DNA from: Paragonimus westermani
Lineage: Eukaryota; Platyhelminthes; Trematoda; Plagiorchiida; Troglotrematidae
NCBI GenBank assembly: GCA_008508345.1
Contig: QNGE01003576.1
Location: 16,773 to 80,772 of the forward strand
Direction of reading: 5' to 3'
Length of the DNA: 64,000 nt
The translations under genes were made by a program, and so were the position numbers. Below are positions 25,901-40,900 of the stretch, piece after piece. Below the pieces are notes generated by a model. That model made no database searches, was not told the origin of the DNA, and worked only from the letters and a program-made list of their open reading frames with translations. How positions within the stretch are numbered: position 1 is the stretch's first letter; the number at the start of each line of letters is the position of its first letter.

Positions 25901-28900
25901 TGACTAGGTTAAAGGAAGTAACTGGTTTTAGGTTATAACAAATCCTCTGGGCATGAACCCAAACAGTCAACGTCAGAGTGCCTAATCTCCGTCGAAAATC
26001 GATTAAGTTGAGAGTAAGAATAGAGCAGGACTGCTTTTCAGAATATTCTGTTATATCGCTCTAATAAGTCTACTTACTCGGAAGACATCTCGGACAAATA
26101 ATTGCAACAATCATGCAAGTGATCCTGGTTAACTGTCGTCTATTGTGACATTCTTGTTCACTGACTTTTGTGTGCTACAAAGTCTCAAGCTAAAAAAAAA
26201 CAAGTATGACTTGTAGTAACTAACCTGTTGGTAACCGACATCAGTTACCCAGTTCGCATTTAGTATCAATAGAGTGGGGCATCGTCAACGACTTCTCTGT
26301 ATAGGAATTGGTTAGTTAGCCTCATGAGTGTATATGCTAACCACACAGATCGATCCGGATTGTGACGAAGGGGCTGATAGAGAAGTATGATTGGTAGAGT
26401 AAAAAACTCCAATAATCTGCTGTGTTTCTGAACAATCAAAGGTGACAAATAGGATTAAAAGATAACTTTCTTGTTATCCGTTTCTTCTAAAATCGGAATT
26501 AATTGATGTCACATGGCTGACAGTTTGTTCGTTGCCAATGCTCACTTACACGTAATTGACACTCCTCGGACATACATTCCACTAACACACACATACTATG
26601 TGGTTTGTCAGAATTTCTTAACTATCCGAAATCTGCAGACAACAGGCTTTCGTGCTTTTTGTCTGAGTGATTTTGATCATCCATGCAGATCTTCAAACAC
26701 AGAGGAGTTGAGAATAACTAAAAAATTACTTGAAAACAAGTCCTTCTAGTCTAATTTCTGTTGTTCGTTTGATAAAATCTTGTGCGCAACATCTACAAAC
26801 TTAGTCGTATATCTTCAACGACTGGTAGCCAACATTCCGCAGTTGCTTGTAAATTCGTGCTTTCGAAAAATGAAAGACTTCCATTTCGACGAAATGATTT
26901 ACGAAAGGGTGATGCAGAGTTATTTGGTTTAATTCCATATTAAGTTATTAAGTGATCATAGCCTGACATAACGATAATTCCAACGGACAAACCCAGAAAG
27001 TTTGAGATAAGACACGTCAACTATCATCTCAATGTTTTGATAAAAATATGATCGCAAACAACCTCCGGTTGCAAAATGACGTGGTGGTGAAACGATGTCA
27101 CTCTTTTTGAAGTACTATTTAAGTATTAATTGTGAGAGAATAAAGCGGTTCATCGGGTTATTAACTTCTGCCTTTTACCCTTATTAGGTGTGGTCTAAAG
27201 TTGCTCTTTTTTCTATAGGCCGTATCAGTTGTTCTCTTGGTCAGTTGCTTGTTCACCTGATAGTCAAAAAGTGAACTTGTATTTATGGCGGTTGAACGCA
27301 CGGCTGTTCTTCTCTTATAGCAGATCTAATTGTTGTCCCTTATCTGCATACTTGCAAACGCAAAGTGGGATTTTCCTTTAACAGATTTTCAGTCAGTGGT
27401 AGCATAAAAGACACTAAGGACACACTGATGCACTGATACTTTGGTTGGTCCTCAATAACGTAAGATAGCCTCAGCTGTTGTAAGAAGCGAAGGCAACATG
27501 AACAAGGCTTAAGTCAGTAACCTTCATGTTATGCGGCGTGCTCTCTAATGTACTGGAACATATGTTCTATAGCGAAGGAGATTGAAGTAATTGTTATGTA
27601 ACTTGGTTGTATCCCATTACTGTTGACGGTTACATTTCAACTAAAATTGCTAGTTTGTAATGGCACAGTTACAAATATCTGGAATTTTAATTGTGTGTTG
27701 CTTTTGATTGTCCGTTTTCAAACGGACATTTGGTGACCGGAACGGGGCTCGAACGGAAATTCCTTTGTCTTCAAAGCCAAACGTATTATCCGTTGAACCA
27801 ACATTCTTGTAAACTCGTCTTATGAAAGGGAGATCAAATTATTTTCAGGCACTCTTTTCCCATTACACGTGTGTGAATGTACATCGTTCATCATCTTCTT
27901 GTTTTCAGTTGGTACCAGCGAGTGTCACAGTGTTAAAGAATGCTAACCGTAATAAACCGTTAGGCTTACCCTCAAGCTTCCGTTTTATGCTCACTTACCT
28001 TATGAACATCACACAGCCGTAATCTGAAACACCTATAGCTCAATATTTCATGAACCCTAACGTCTTAACCCGCACCTGACCAACCTACGCGTGTTACTCA
28101 ACAGCTCGCTCAAGGGCTTAATATAGCGGACAATTCATACTCTGCACTCTGTCACAACTCAGGAGGATAAGGTCTAGGCAAGCAAGGTACTTGAACCTGT
28201 TTCATAAGACCGCCTTTTCTGTTTTTCTCCGGAAAGTTCAGTTAAATTCAGTTGGTCTCCGAAAGCTTTAAAGCAACATACTGGAGGTATATATGAATTG
28301 GATTTAACATATGGATAACTGTCTTGCAGTAGTATCGGTAATTGTAGCTCACCTTATAACACTTTGTCTCAAAACCTTCATTTAATTAAACACTGTAAAC
28401 TAGTTGATAAACACCGTTCAACTTATCACTACAGTCCATGTAGCTTCACTAAATGGAATACCTTTCTTGGGTTCATGTGCGCATTTTGTTGAACCAACGG
28501 GTGTTGCTGCACAATTTGGCATTTTTCACGAATTGAATGCCTGAGCTTTTGTTCAGCTTAGTTTCTTATTTTTGTGTGTGACTTAAAAGCTGGCGTTATT
28601 TTTGACCGCACCGATTTTCACAAGTTCCTACTCTGCTACTACGATCAGTAAGAACGTAGTTGTGAACGCTGACTTCCCGTATTTGACCTACTGATTTAGC
28701 ATGCATTTTGTCAATAACCTGTTTCTTGTGAATGATTCAGTGAAACGGGCAAATTTACTGGATTAGAAGTGAAACCTTACCATGAAGCAAAAAATTTTCT
28801 CCTGGTTTCTAGGACGGCTACAACTAGTGTTTTGTCTGTGCTAGTCTGTTAGCTATTAGACAGTACGATATATTTTTTCTTACCACAGGGTGATTATCCG

Positions 28901-31900
28901 TAAAGGATGTGGAAATCATTTGACGTGATTAACCGGTTAAAAAGGCGTACAGCTCTCTTGTTGGTTATTTACCCGAAAGTTAATAAGAAAAGCGCATTTT
29001 AGGTCGTCTACCATGAGAATAAAAATCCACTAAAATGCAAGGTTTTGGATGTGAACTACTTTTGACGATGCAACTCAGACCTCTGCGCTCGCAATGTGTT
29101 TTGGACGCTAGAATTTCCACCAAACAAAGTCAATAGTTTTCACTGTTTGGATCGGCTACTGTGTAGCCGTTAGTAGTCAAGCAATTCGTATTTTCTTCGC
29201 TGACCGACTTAGTTAGTTACCCCGGCTGTTGCTTTGTAATTGCCCTGATAACGAAACGTGGAAAACAAGCCTCGCTGAAAACTTTTTACACACCCCTTCG
29301 TGATTGGTTTAACGGCTGTTAAACAGCATACGAAACATAATTCATACCTGATCGCTCCTTCTGTAAACACACACATACCTTTTAGCTAGCCCCATTGGAA
29401 AAGACGTGTTAAACTCGAGCTACACCCCGGCTGGCACTTGTCAGCGGTGCACCACTTTGACACGGCCGTGATTCGTACTCCATCCAGGTTTCTATGAGAC
29501 ACCCGTTTTGATCAGTGTGCCATTGACTCAGCATTGGACGCCTTTAAATCTTGCCGCTAAAGAATCTTCTATTAAGTGTGTTCTAAAACCGGTGTAGAAT
29601 GTGGACAAAGGAATAACTTATCCAGTGTTGTACATCCATTTATTTCGTGATACACAAACAGCCACACATTGTCCTTTTACGCTCCTACTGCATTCAACTC
29701 TCTGAATGTTGAGTTTCAGAGAGGGTGTTGTATACAAGTTTGTTTAGTCTGTCCTGTGTTACTCTATGTTTTTCACCACTTTCAACTGCACTGCGTGTTC
29801 AACGGTTTTCCTAATAAATCATGACATAAATGTTTGACCAATTTACTGGTATGTTGTTCCATTTCCAGTCTCCGCCTTGAGGAGGAAACTCGAATGACAC
29901 ATCAAAAGATAGAATTGGAGCTACTCAAAGAACAACTTGAAGGTTTCTTGGAAACACTGTTTCACTGACATTCATTTCTTGATCCACAGAAAGCCGAAAA
30001 CTATTGGAATCTGATAAATCGGTTGTGCAAAATCTAAAAGATGATCTGCTTCAACAAAAGAAGAAATTTTCCGAAATGGAGGTAAGGTAACGACACTAAC
30101 TGTGGGCAACTATTTACCATATTACACGCATATATTTCATTTTTTGTATCGCACTCACCAACCTCACGACCTGAAAGATTTTCAACCTATAGGTTCCCCG
30201 AACTGACAGGTGAAGTTGTTACACGCTGCCTAGCGGACTGGTGAAGACCTTACTTACACATGCCAACGTCATCATCCAGGTTTCTGTTGACTTCCTTGAG
30301 TGTTCGTTGATGATCTAAATATAGCTTGGTGCGGCAGCGTTTCTGTCGGTACATAACGTACGTGGATTGATTAATTGAGAATACCTGGGTTTACTACCTG
30401 CATCATAGTTCTTGAAATATGACGCTTCCAAAACACACCACAACCGACGGTGAAATCGCTTACACAGTCAGTCTATTCGATACTTGACGATGACGTAGAC
30501 AACGCTAGTTTAATGCTGGGCGCACCCTTGGTGTAAATGGAATAGAGCATCCGATGAGTAAAGAACATTTGAATGCATACCTTCAACTGTCAAACAGGCT
30601 TCTGCCATAATCGAGCCGGATTCACGGAATAAGAACACGACACCGGAAAGCGTACACCGATTGATGTCACGCTATACGGAACAGAAACAAGTACCGTGTT
30701 AACCATGAATGTGACCAGCTTGACAATCAACCAAACAAATATATATATTCCACATCGTCCAACAGTTAGTGGGATGCAATTTATCACACTTTTCCGTGAA
30801 AATTAAATAGCCAGATAGTTGAAATTACTTTTGTGTTTTTGCTCAAGAGGCAGAAAGTTCAATTATCTATATAGTGTTGTTTGGAAAAATGTCTACAACT
30901 AACGTTCGATAAGAGTCTTCAAGCTATCTGAATCAGATAATGGGCAAATGGTACTTTGGAGAAAGCGCTTGCTTCCACTGTCTCGGGGTGGGGATTCTTC
31001 CGGTGCCACATATCTGTAGAATTAAGTGTAAAGACCAACTGTGAGTGGTGGGAATTTCTGTGACTTTCCAGATCCATACTGGGATCTGCTGTCAAACATA
31101 TATATATATGTATATATATATGTATATATATATAGGAGTTGTCGGTGATCAAACATGACCGTTGCTTACTAGCATGGCCACATCCAATACAAAAACACAA
31201 TTTTTCTCACAATTTCTGGCGATGCGTTGCAGATTCACTATCGTTCTCGACTAGTTAACTGCTACACCCTCATACGTTATCAAACATTTCAAAGTAAGCT
31301 TTGCATCCTTAAAGTGCAAAATACTTTTGTGAGGTTGGTACGATTGGTAAGATCTGGTGTTTGAAAGTGAATTTATAAGTACTGGTAACCGGTTTGTGTG
31401 CTCAGGAAGTCACAATAGCAGTGAAGAAGGTGTATGGAATGAGATGGGAGCTCATATCCTTAATCCCAGAGTGGTATCCGCTGATATAAGATAACTCTGG
31501 AGAGGGTGATTTATTTTCCTGAAGCCTAACTATCACATGAGCGGGTAACAGGGAAAACGTTTTTAGTTGCGTTTACAAGATTTGACGGTTCAAAGTAGAG
31601 GTCTACTTATTTTCAGCATTCTGCCCAACGATATCTGCTTTCCGTCGGTCGCACCGGCAACACTAATGGGTGAGCACGGGCGAGTTTAGAAGGCTAATAT
31701 TCGGTAGTAAATGTCGGACGATTCCAATCGTTCGATTTCTTAACACACACAGACCTACATGAACGGATCACATGTTAAAGACGTTAGGCGACCGTTCGGT
31801 ATACCGAGCATATTATGCCGAGGTCGCGGCCCACTCTTGTGAGGTGTCAGGTGGGCACATCTTGTGAATTGAGATAGTCATCCACTTAGAGGTTACTCAC

Positions 31901-34900
31901 TGTAAATAGGGTTAGTATCCCTGGTTGAAACTATTGTGATCCACGTAGTCACTGGCCGGCTACTTTGTAGAGAATGACAGCTAATATGGTCTGGTGTCAC
32001 AGATATAGTATTTGTTTGACCAAGTTCTCTTTGAAGTGACTGCAATTAATTACACAGATAAACTAAAGGCAAGAAATGGCTGTCTTGTTGATGTCCTAAT
32101 GTGGACTGTTGTTCGGATGTTTGTTTTAAGGTGCCAAAAACTTGCTTCTGAAAATTCAAGTTTAGACCCAGCTGTTTTTCTAGTAAAAATGTTCCGTCCT
32201 CTGTTTTGGTAACTTTGTCTCGCGTTCGTATAGCATTTAAGCATCGACATGATTCACTGACATGTAGCTGTTTGCGGTGATTGTGGTCACGATACATTAA
32301 TTCATTGGAAAACTACTTGACAACCCCCTATTTGGTAGGGAATCATTGAGAAAATTGTGGTGGTGATCGAGGCTAAGTCATGATTTCATTCCAGCGTGCG
32401 GTCCACAGTACGGCATTCTATTAACAAAAGTAAATATCGATCTTCCTGTCCATAAAATCTGAAAGATATTAAAATTGTATGACTAGTTGAGTCACAGAAA
32501 CATCGAACCCACGTTGGACACACCGACTTGTCTTATTTGTAAGCTCAGGGACATTTGGTAATCAGTATCGCCCAACGATATAGAGGGCAGATGTAACTAA
32601 CAGGTTCAAGCCGCAGGGACACTGAAAGGGTGCCTGAAATTCTTGTCCAAAAACTGCAGTCAAGCACGCGTGATGTTCATTTACTAGCAAATAACTTCTC
32701 TATTACATACTAGTACTCAATGAACGTTAGTTCATTTCCAGATTTCCGAACTTTTGTTAGAGATTAGACCATACTCAGTGGGTTCGATGAAGAGAGTAAT
32801 TTCAACCTTAACTGTGAGGTCTTGAGATCCTAATCATAAAGTTATCGATTGGATTGAATGAAACGATTATGTTCGTTTTCCTTTCAAAGTGACCGAGCGG
32901 GCAGAACACGATTCACACAATGCTGTATTTGAACTTTTAGGTGTGGTCATTTTTTCACGTCTATTGAGGCTACTGACGTTGCGCTTAACATACTGGTCTC
33001 AAGAGCACGAGGGCGGTGGCGCATATTCTGGTCCGAGTGAGAATATACACTACAGAGTGAAATTCCAGTCTAGTATATCCGAATGTGGAGGCTGTAATCA
33101 AATGTGGGTGTTATTTAAACTGAAACAATCTTCCTACTTATGGTGACTTAGTGAGTAATTTGTTAATGAACATAATGGTCTAACGAAATCTTCCACGAAG
33201 GCACACTTGAACTGACCGTGCATCATACAGGGAGCAGAAAAAAAGCCGTGAGAATAAATCACATCTAACCTATCTTTTGCCTCATCCATGACTTTTCATT
33301 CATGACAGACGTGACACCCGATCTGTAGCAGCAGTTGTCCCACGACCGGAACTGTGAGGAAACATAAATTTAAATAAATCTTCAGAATGCACATTTGGTA
33401 GGAACGGCTAATTAGTTATGGAACGAACCAGAGGAAATCTCGCTCACGGATTCATCACAAAGTTTGACCTAGTTAAGAAGGATATGGTAAGCGGTTTCGT
33501 TAGGGGAAGTTCAGTTGTTCGGCGACCATGAACTCACGAGATAATTTAGCAAACTTCCAGTGATTACAACCGGGTAACGAGTCAGTGTGATAGCCGTAAT
33601 TTACAAAACTGAATGTGTGGACTGAAGAAGAGTAATTAGGGTAAAGTCCGGAAGACTAAAGACCGAATCTTTGCTGCACATCTCAGACGGGTTGTGACTG
33701 AAAAAAAAACAGTTGCAATCTTTTTCTATCTACATCGTGCATTTGTATCGTGCATGTACCATCCCTGACCATTGTGTTCAGATCACATACACCAAATAGT
33801 GAATGGATGGTTATGGAACATATGTTTGAAATCATGTAATTTGTTTGATAGAAGTATCACTGGCTAGGACTGTACACTCGCAGTGTCCCTGATACGTCCG
33901 ATTGCAGTGGGCCCGGTTGCCTAACCGCATAAGTGTCTATGAGAGAGGGATTTTGGGGTCACGTGAGTGGTGTGTAGGACCAGGTGAGTTGGTAACACTT
34001 GAAACTTCATTGGTCGAGAGTGGGAATTCGTTAGTGGAACTGGTCTCAGCAAATCAGGTGGGTCTGTCATTTATTTCAGACCAGAAGAGTAAGTTGACGG
34101 TGAGGAAATATGTCCCGCGAACCTATCTAGAAGACTTCATTGCCTAGAAAGTTATGTTACTTTCATAGCAAATTTAAATAATGTTATCCGGAGAAAATCT
34201 TACTTAGAAATCTAACGCTTTTGGGAATATAGAATCGTCTTGTGGCCATGCAATATTTTTAAGGTGTGAACTGCCTGTGACGACTGCAATGACGATGCTT
34301 GCAAAGAATATTAGCTAAATGAAAATTTCTGGTCAAGGACAGTTTTGTTACAGCTGAGGTGAGATCAAGAATGGTGTGTTTTATTATCAAGTAATCATCG
34401 TTTCTCGTCCAAAATCAAAACATACCACTCACGAGGACGAAAGTTACACAGTATGTGCGTGAAAGATGGAATAGGTATGAAGAAATTTGGTGATCACAAC
34501 CCTGACGTATTAAAGTGCACGCTGGTGTGTAAGTTGGTTGAACTAATTTGACAGGCGAGTAAGCAATAACATCTACTACTTGTACACCTTGGACAAATTT
34601 GAATTCATGTCTGAACACTCTTCTGAATTCTACATCACCTGGACACTCTTAGGTTAATTTGTTATTTTCCCTAATCATTTTTGTAGGCTTACAGGTTGAG
34701 AAATGCCATAACAGTTGCAGATCATGACAAAAAGTCATGTGTTTGTCTTGATTGTTATACATTTCATATGCAGGTTAGAAAAAAGTGCCCACCTAAGTGT
34801 ACTTCGTAGCTATACATGGTTGTCCGGAATACCTAAAATCTGTGGCCAAAGAGATACAGTGGATATGTTGTTACTTTCGACCAATGGGCGCAACTTTTAT

Positions 34901-37900
34901 TCGTACACAATTCTTAGCATACCGTGATCCAGCGACCAGAAAGCGTTCGTGTTGAGCAACTATGACCTGTCTGTAAAACCTGAAGGGGATTAAACTATTC
35001 AAACAAACAGTCGCATCGGTTATAGACGTGCTGATCGAATTATGGCAGATGAATAGTTTGGACGTGATAAAACAATTGCTCAATAATGGGAGAATAACAA
35101 AATAGCAAACGGTCCATTTGATTTATTTGGTTACGTGAAGTAAAAAATAATGCAAAGTCCCTTTACCGCCTTTCGATTTTAAAAGGATTCCTATATCAAT
35201 AGAAACGTTCCGTATATCGTAGAGTTAAGCACTCGGCCTATTCACTTCTAGCTGATGGTTTCCGTTTGTTCGAATACTTAATTCCTTGTTAATTCAGCCA
35301 AATTAACAAACTGGACGTCCTGTGAAAGAGGTTCCCATTATCGCTGAGTTTGCAGAATTCTTCACGGAATCTGTCTGAGTCTCTGTTACGAGTAAATCAT
35401 TGGTTATTAATTCCACTCAGTGTTGCAGGGTCCTCTCTATTCAGCGGCAATTCATAACTTCTGTGGCAGGCCGAATGTGAATTCGGTTTACAATCTGCAA
35501 GACGTGCTTCCGTCATCCCTGCCAGGTGTCTTATTTCAAACCTACTATACGGTTGTGGAACTTCCAATTTTAATACATAACATTTTTGATGAACAAGTAT
35601 TCAAAATGAAACGGGTGCAGTTCACTTCAAAAATGTCCTATATTTTGGCTTACTTTCACCCGGGAAAAAATAGTCTGTAACAGCTACTTCACCTCTGCGA
35701 ATAAAATCTACGGATTTCTGAACTATTGTCAGTTTACATGGTCAGCAGTTGGTTAACACGATGGTTTTTGAGAACCACCCTCAAGCTAACAGCTGTGCTT
35801 GATAGGTTATATCCTTGTTTCGACCTATCCAGCTGAGGATGTAAGAACCGGTTTCAAACTTCAATAAAATTCGTGTTACGAGTCGATTCTACATCCACCA
35901 GCTGTAATCGCGGAAGGGGAAATTCAGATAGATGTGGACCAGTCTCGATACTCATTCATATCTTCATTCCACTAAAATGAACTGACGCAGTGAATTTCGG
36001 ACCCGATGTCTGTTTTCAAAAGAGGTGGCTGAACGGCCAAGTTGAATAGGAAGGCGGTCTTCAGCTGTGAGCAAAATTCCTTTTGTGCCGACTACCACTT
36101 AACAGTAGTTAAAACACCATTCAGCTAGCTCACTGATTTATATCGTTTCAACTTGATGAAAATTCCTTATGTTAAGATCAGCTGTCGGGGCTGACGGGAC
36201 GAATATTTTGTTTTCTGTCAAAGCAATCGGGCGAACTGAGCGTTACACACAAAAGTAATTTAGTCATGCTTACTCTGAGGCGAATGACGCGGTAGACAAC
36301 ACACATGAAAAAATCAAATCCGATTAGTATCAATTTAGCAAAGCACCCCCAGTGGGAAGAGATAACGTAAAATTTTGGTCCAGTGTAATACCTAAGTATT
36401 TTGATGGCTGGAATCTGAAAAGCGCATTCTGGTCGAAGGTGTTCATCAACAAGCCTTTGGTAATGGATTATTTTCGGGGGAAAAACTTATCAGCATTGCT
36501 GTTTGGTGTATCACACAATAAAGAGAGCACATCACACCAACTGTCATGGTTAATAAGATCATCATACAGGGTGAAAGAGAAGAACAATACGTGTCGAACT
36601 TACAAAACATCTTTTGCTTGAGTTAACAGAAACAAATCTTCTAGAATGCCTACTAGACTCTCACAAAACGAAAAGATAAGTCTCAAAACACCTGTGCCAT
36701 AAAGGGTGCTTGGAGTGATTGGGAATGTGAACGACACTTTGCCATTTTGGCACATAAACGTAATACTATAAAAGAGGACCACCTAACCAAAATGGAGTAG
36801 ACGGTTGGACACCCTAATCGTCAAGAAGAAAAACAACATCTCCATACCAAGAATGTTACGGTAATCAGGAGACCCATAAAGGGTAGCCACATTGCATTTG
36901 CTTGAGAAGTGATTGGAGTGTATGCAAACTAATGTGGACACTTGAATTAGCTCGGTGGTTTCGAGCGGATAGTGGGAATTCTTTCGAAACGTTTCGGCGC
37001 CATTGGTGATCGCTTCGGTGTACGAATTTGATGTAACATTTTTAAATTCCAATGTGACACTTGATTTTCACGTTTTTAGGGGTGTTTTATGTTTCAAAAT
37101 CTCTTGTGATTTATTTCTGATCTAGATTGCAGAGTACGACGCTTTGAAAGAACAGAACAGCGCACTTAAACGGGATATGGAACTGCAGAAGAAGTGAGAT
37201 TTGTTGTTGCTTAGTTTGTTCCCACAGTGAGACAGGGATGAATGACACTTCCCACTCAAAATTGGTTGTTATTATTTTACGGCTAGTAGGAGACTCGAAA
37301 GGATAGTGTTGTATAACAGGCAGTTTCGTTGTGAGTAGTATACTATTCACAGGAAGTGTATTACCCGCAGGGGACATTCAGGAACAAAAGGATAAGTCCC
37401 GAACACGACGGACAAGAATAGACTATCGAAACAGTGTGTACATCATGTGTGAGATCTTTCACCAAGGTGAATGACCACGTACTGTCATCCAATGTATGTG
37501 AGTGCATGTCCGTCGTGCAAATGAGTGTACACGTTTGTAGTTTAGTTTTTGACATGACCTATACGGAAGTTTGCGCAATAAACCAACTTGTTGGCCAAGC
37601 GTCTTTTGCGGACACAACAACAGTTATATTTTATGATACACACTGCCAAGTCGACCATCCAATCTGGTGAGTATTTTCCTTTTGTAAGTACACCAGCATT
37701 AGACATTATTTAATACATATTCGATTCAGCACTCATGTCAACTGTACCCCTGATCGGCTCGAAAATGAGTATACTGGGTAGTTTATCAGAATGTCTGTTT
37801 CAAAGAAGTATATTTTCCTAAATCTTCTATTTATGATTGTTGAAACCGTTTTCGAGAAAGTTCATCAACTCACATTCACATGTTTGCACTAATTTGATTT

Positions 37901-40900
37901 TAGTAATCTAAGGAGCGTGTACCAACAACTGGAACAACAAAAGCAGAGTAAGTGTTACTGAAGTTTACTAAAGTAATATCAGAAATTGATGTGAATTTTC
38001 ACTAATGTGTACCCTTTTGTTCGAACTGGGGACAGATTGACTGTGCAAATGCCTCCATGAGTATAAAGTAATGACTGGTAATACTTGGTATGTATATATT
38101 TTTTCAAGTTAACATTGTGTATACAACTGTAGAACGATTTTTTTTGTTGTCGCTGAACACCAGAGGACAGAAAAGTCTCATAACAGCACCAGATGGCACG
38201 TAGCAAAATGAACGTAACAGAGTAACAATTCAACAATTGTCCGCATGTATACAAATTTGTTCTGATTGAAACGAAACAATCTGTCACGGCCAGATCGTGG
38301 AATTCTATTAGTAATGAAGGACACTGTAATCTTGAGTGTCGAAATGAAGTATGTACTCTAAACTGCAGGTAGTTTTCTCAAGCTGGTTGCAGCCATCATA
38401 ATATTATACTGGGGTATGACGTTAGTAGGTGCTGATGCATGCAAAGAAAACTGTTCTGATGAGTATCGCCATTGTCAACTTTTAGATGTTTGATAAGTTG
38501 TTATTCAAAGATTTGTAAAAATTTGAAGTAGATTCACAGCGATCTCGATATCATAGATTCGTTTCGCAACAACCACATCCCTTTCCGGCCCAGACCATGT
38601 ATGGGTATTTCAACTCAAACATTGAAGGATCATTTATGGGTATGTGTGACATCTTTTGACTTATAATTTCGTCTGAATGAGAAATAAATACGACATATCT
38701 ACGTAAGAAGTATCTTTCTGCATGTTCACGTTTGAGTGAAAAAGTTTTTACCTGTACAACTTGATGCAAACATGAATCGTGTAATTTCACCCTTGTAAGT
38801 AGGGTGCGTGTTTCAAACATCACACAGTAAGCAACCTAAGCAACTTTGACGTGATGCTATAATGACACAATAGAGAAGGAAACTTCACACCAACATTTCA
38901 ACACTGATTGGCTCGACAAACGCAGCCTGAAAGACACCGTCATGTTTTTGTCAACCAAAATAGAGTTGTACTTCCTGACGAGGTTATAACAGTCAGTTTA
39001 GATTGAATTGTTTTGTGAGACGATAAGTTTTTTATGGTGTCATAGTTCTAACCCAGTCTGATTTCAAAGTGTGTTTTTGATGTATAGACCACCTTATTGC
39101 TGCTTCGCGCTGCAACATACTGCATAAACTAAAAGCCTTATAACTCAATTTCTAATGTGAGGTTCATGCAACGAGAGCCTTTTGACAAGTTAATTTTAAT
39201 TTTAATTTTACACGTTAAAGGATACTGCTCCTTTCCGTTGATTCACAACGAATATAAAAGACACCAAGAATCGTATCGTGTTAAGCATATAAGAACATCT
39301 GTGTTGGCAGTTGCAGTTCTGCATCATTTCAACACTAATTTTGTGTCAAAAAATTATGCACGATGGATGTTTCATAGGTCTGTATAGAGAGGAAGGATAC
39401 TCCTCTCCATACCTTCTCATGTTTGTACTGATCAAACTATGCACTTCTTTGTGAAGATTTTAGACAAAAGAGACAATTTTATACTGCAGCAGAGGTGTCA
39501 CATATATTGCGCGGCGGATGAGCGAGGAAGGTGATACCAAAGTGTTCTGACTGTTGACCTAAGACAACAGATCGGGTTAAGCAAGTATCTAGTAGAATGA
39601 TTTATCATTCTGCTAGTTAACTACTAACTAACTATTGGGTATGATCAGCACTCGAAAGAAAACAACTCAAAAAGTACCTAGTTTGCTCATTTTTGTATCC
39701 TATGATTACGATCTTCGATAGATGACATGGTTTGCTATCCAACCGAAAGATTTTATCAGCGTGAATCGGGATTAATGTAAGATTAACACCGTGAAACTTA
39801 CGCAGTCGAATGTCCGCAAATTGTTTATCAGAACATTTGGTGATCATGTGGAAGACACAACTAATTCCTTTTGTAGTTCTGAACTAAATCAATAGTCTAA
39901 AGTCTTTTTAACTCAGCTAACTTGACAGAGTTAAAACATCGCACACTCCATAATTGAAATATGCCAGTGAAAACATTTAGGTTGCTCACAAGAACGATCA
40001 TGGCTATGGATTCACAACCAACAACTTCAAGAAAAGTTTACTAAACGTTGGTCATGTCAAGTAATTAAGTAAATCCTTGATTAGACCAGAACGATTCAAA
40101 ACCAAAAGAGTTATCGGTTTCGCAACGTTTTGGCACTCTCGAAGAGCTTTTATCCAGTTGGCGAATGCCCCATTTGAAAATTAAACAATGTAAATTTTCT
40201 GGTTTGAGTCGTTTAGTTAAAGCTCTTCAAGATGGTCGAAACATTGCAAAACCGATAACTCTTTTGGTCCTTACTCCTTGTGGCTTAACCATGGATCTAC
40301 CTAATAATGAGCATCAATACAACGCACAACAAGTTTTCGCATACCTGTTCTGTTCACGGTTCGGAAGTACTAACTCAAGTCAAATAAAGTTTTACATCCA
40401 AAAGAGAAGTTACTTCTTCACAGACCCTTTGTGTGAACTGTAGAGAGAAAGACCTCGACGGTGGGTCTACATAGTTTACAAGATGACGTGCAAAGGAACA
40501 CGCCTAACAGTGCGTGTTTCGCGGAATGATAGAAAATCACGTACGAACATGTCTCTGCCTAGTTTTTCAACGTGTTTCGGAATGTTCAGTAAGGGCTATT
40601 CTATATACCTAAACATACATATTAATGGTTGTACATGATCACGAAGTTGAACGCGCTCTGTTGACTTCACTTGAGTAGAACTGTGCGTAGGTTGAAAACT
40701 GGTATGGCGATTATTCATATTCGTCAAATTAAGTCATTTGAAATTTTTAGTAGATCCTTTGAAAATGTTACACGCGAGTATACTGTAATGCCAACCAACA
40801 AACTATCTAAATATCTTAATTAAATTTGATCACAAACGGACGTTATGACTCATAAACAATTGGATATCAGCTCAAATGAATTTAACTAACTAGTCTCTTT

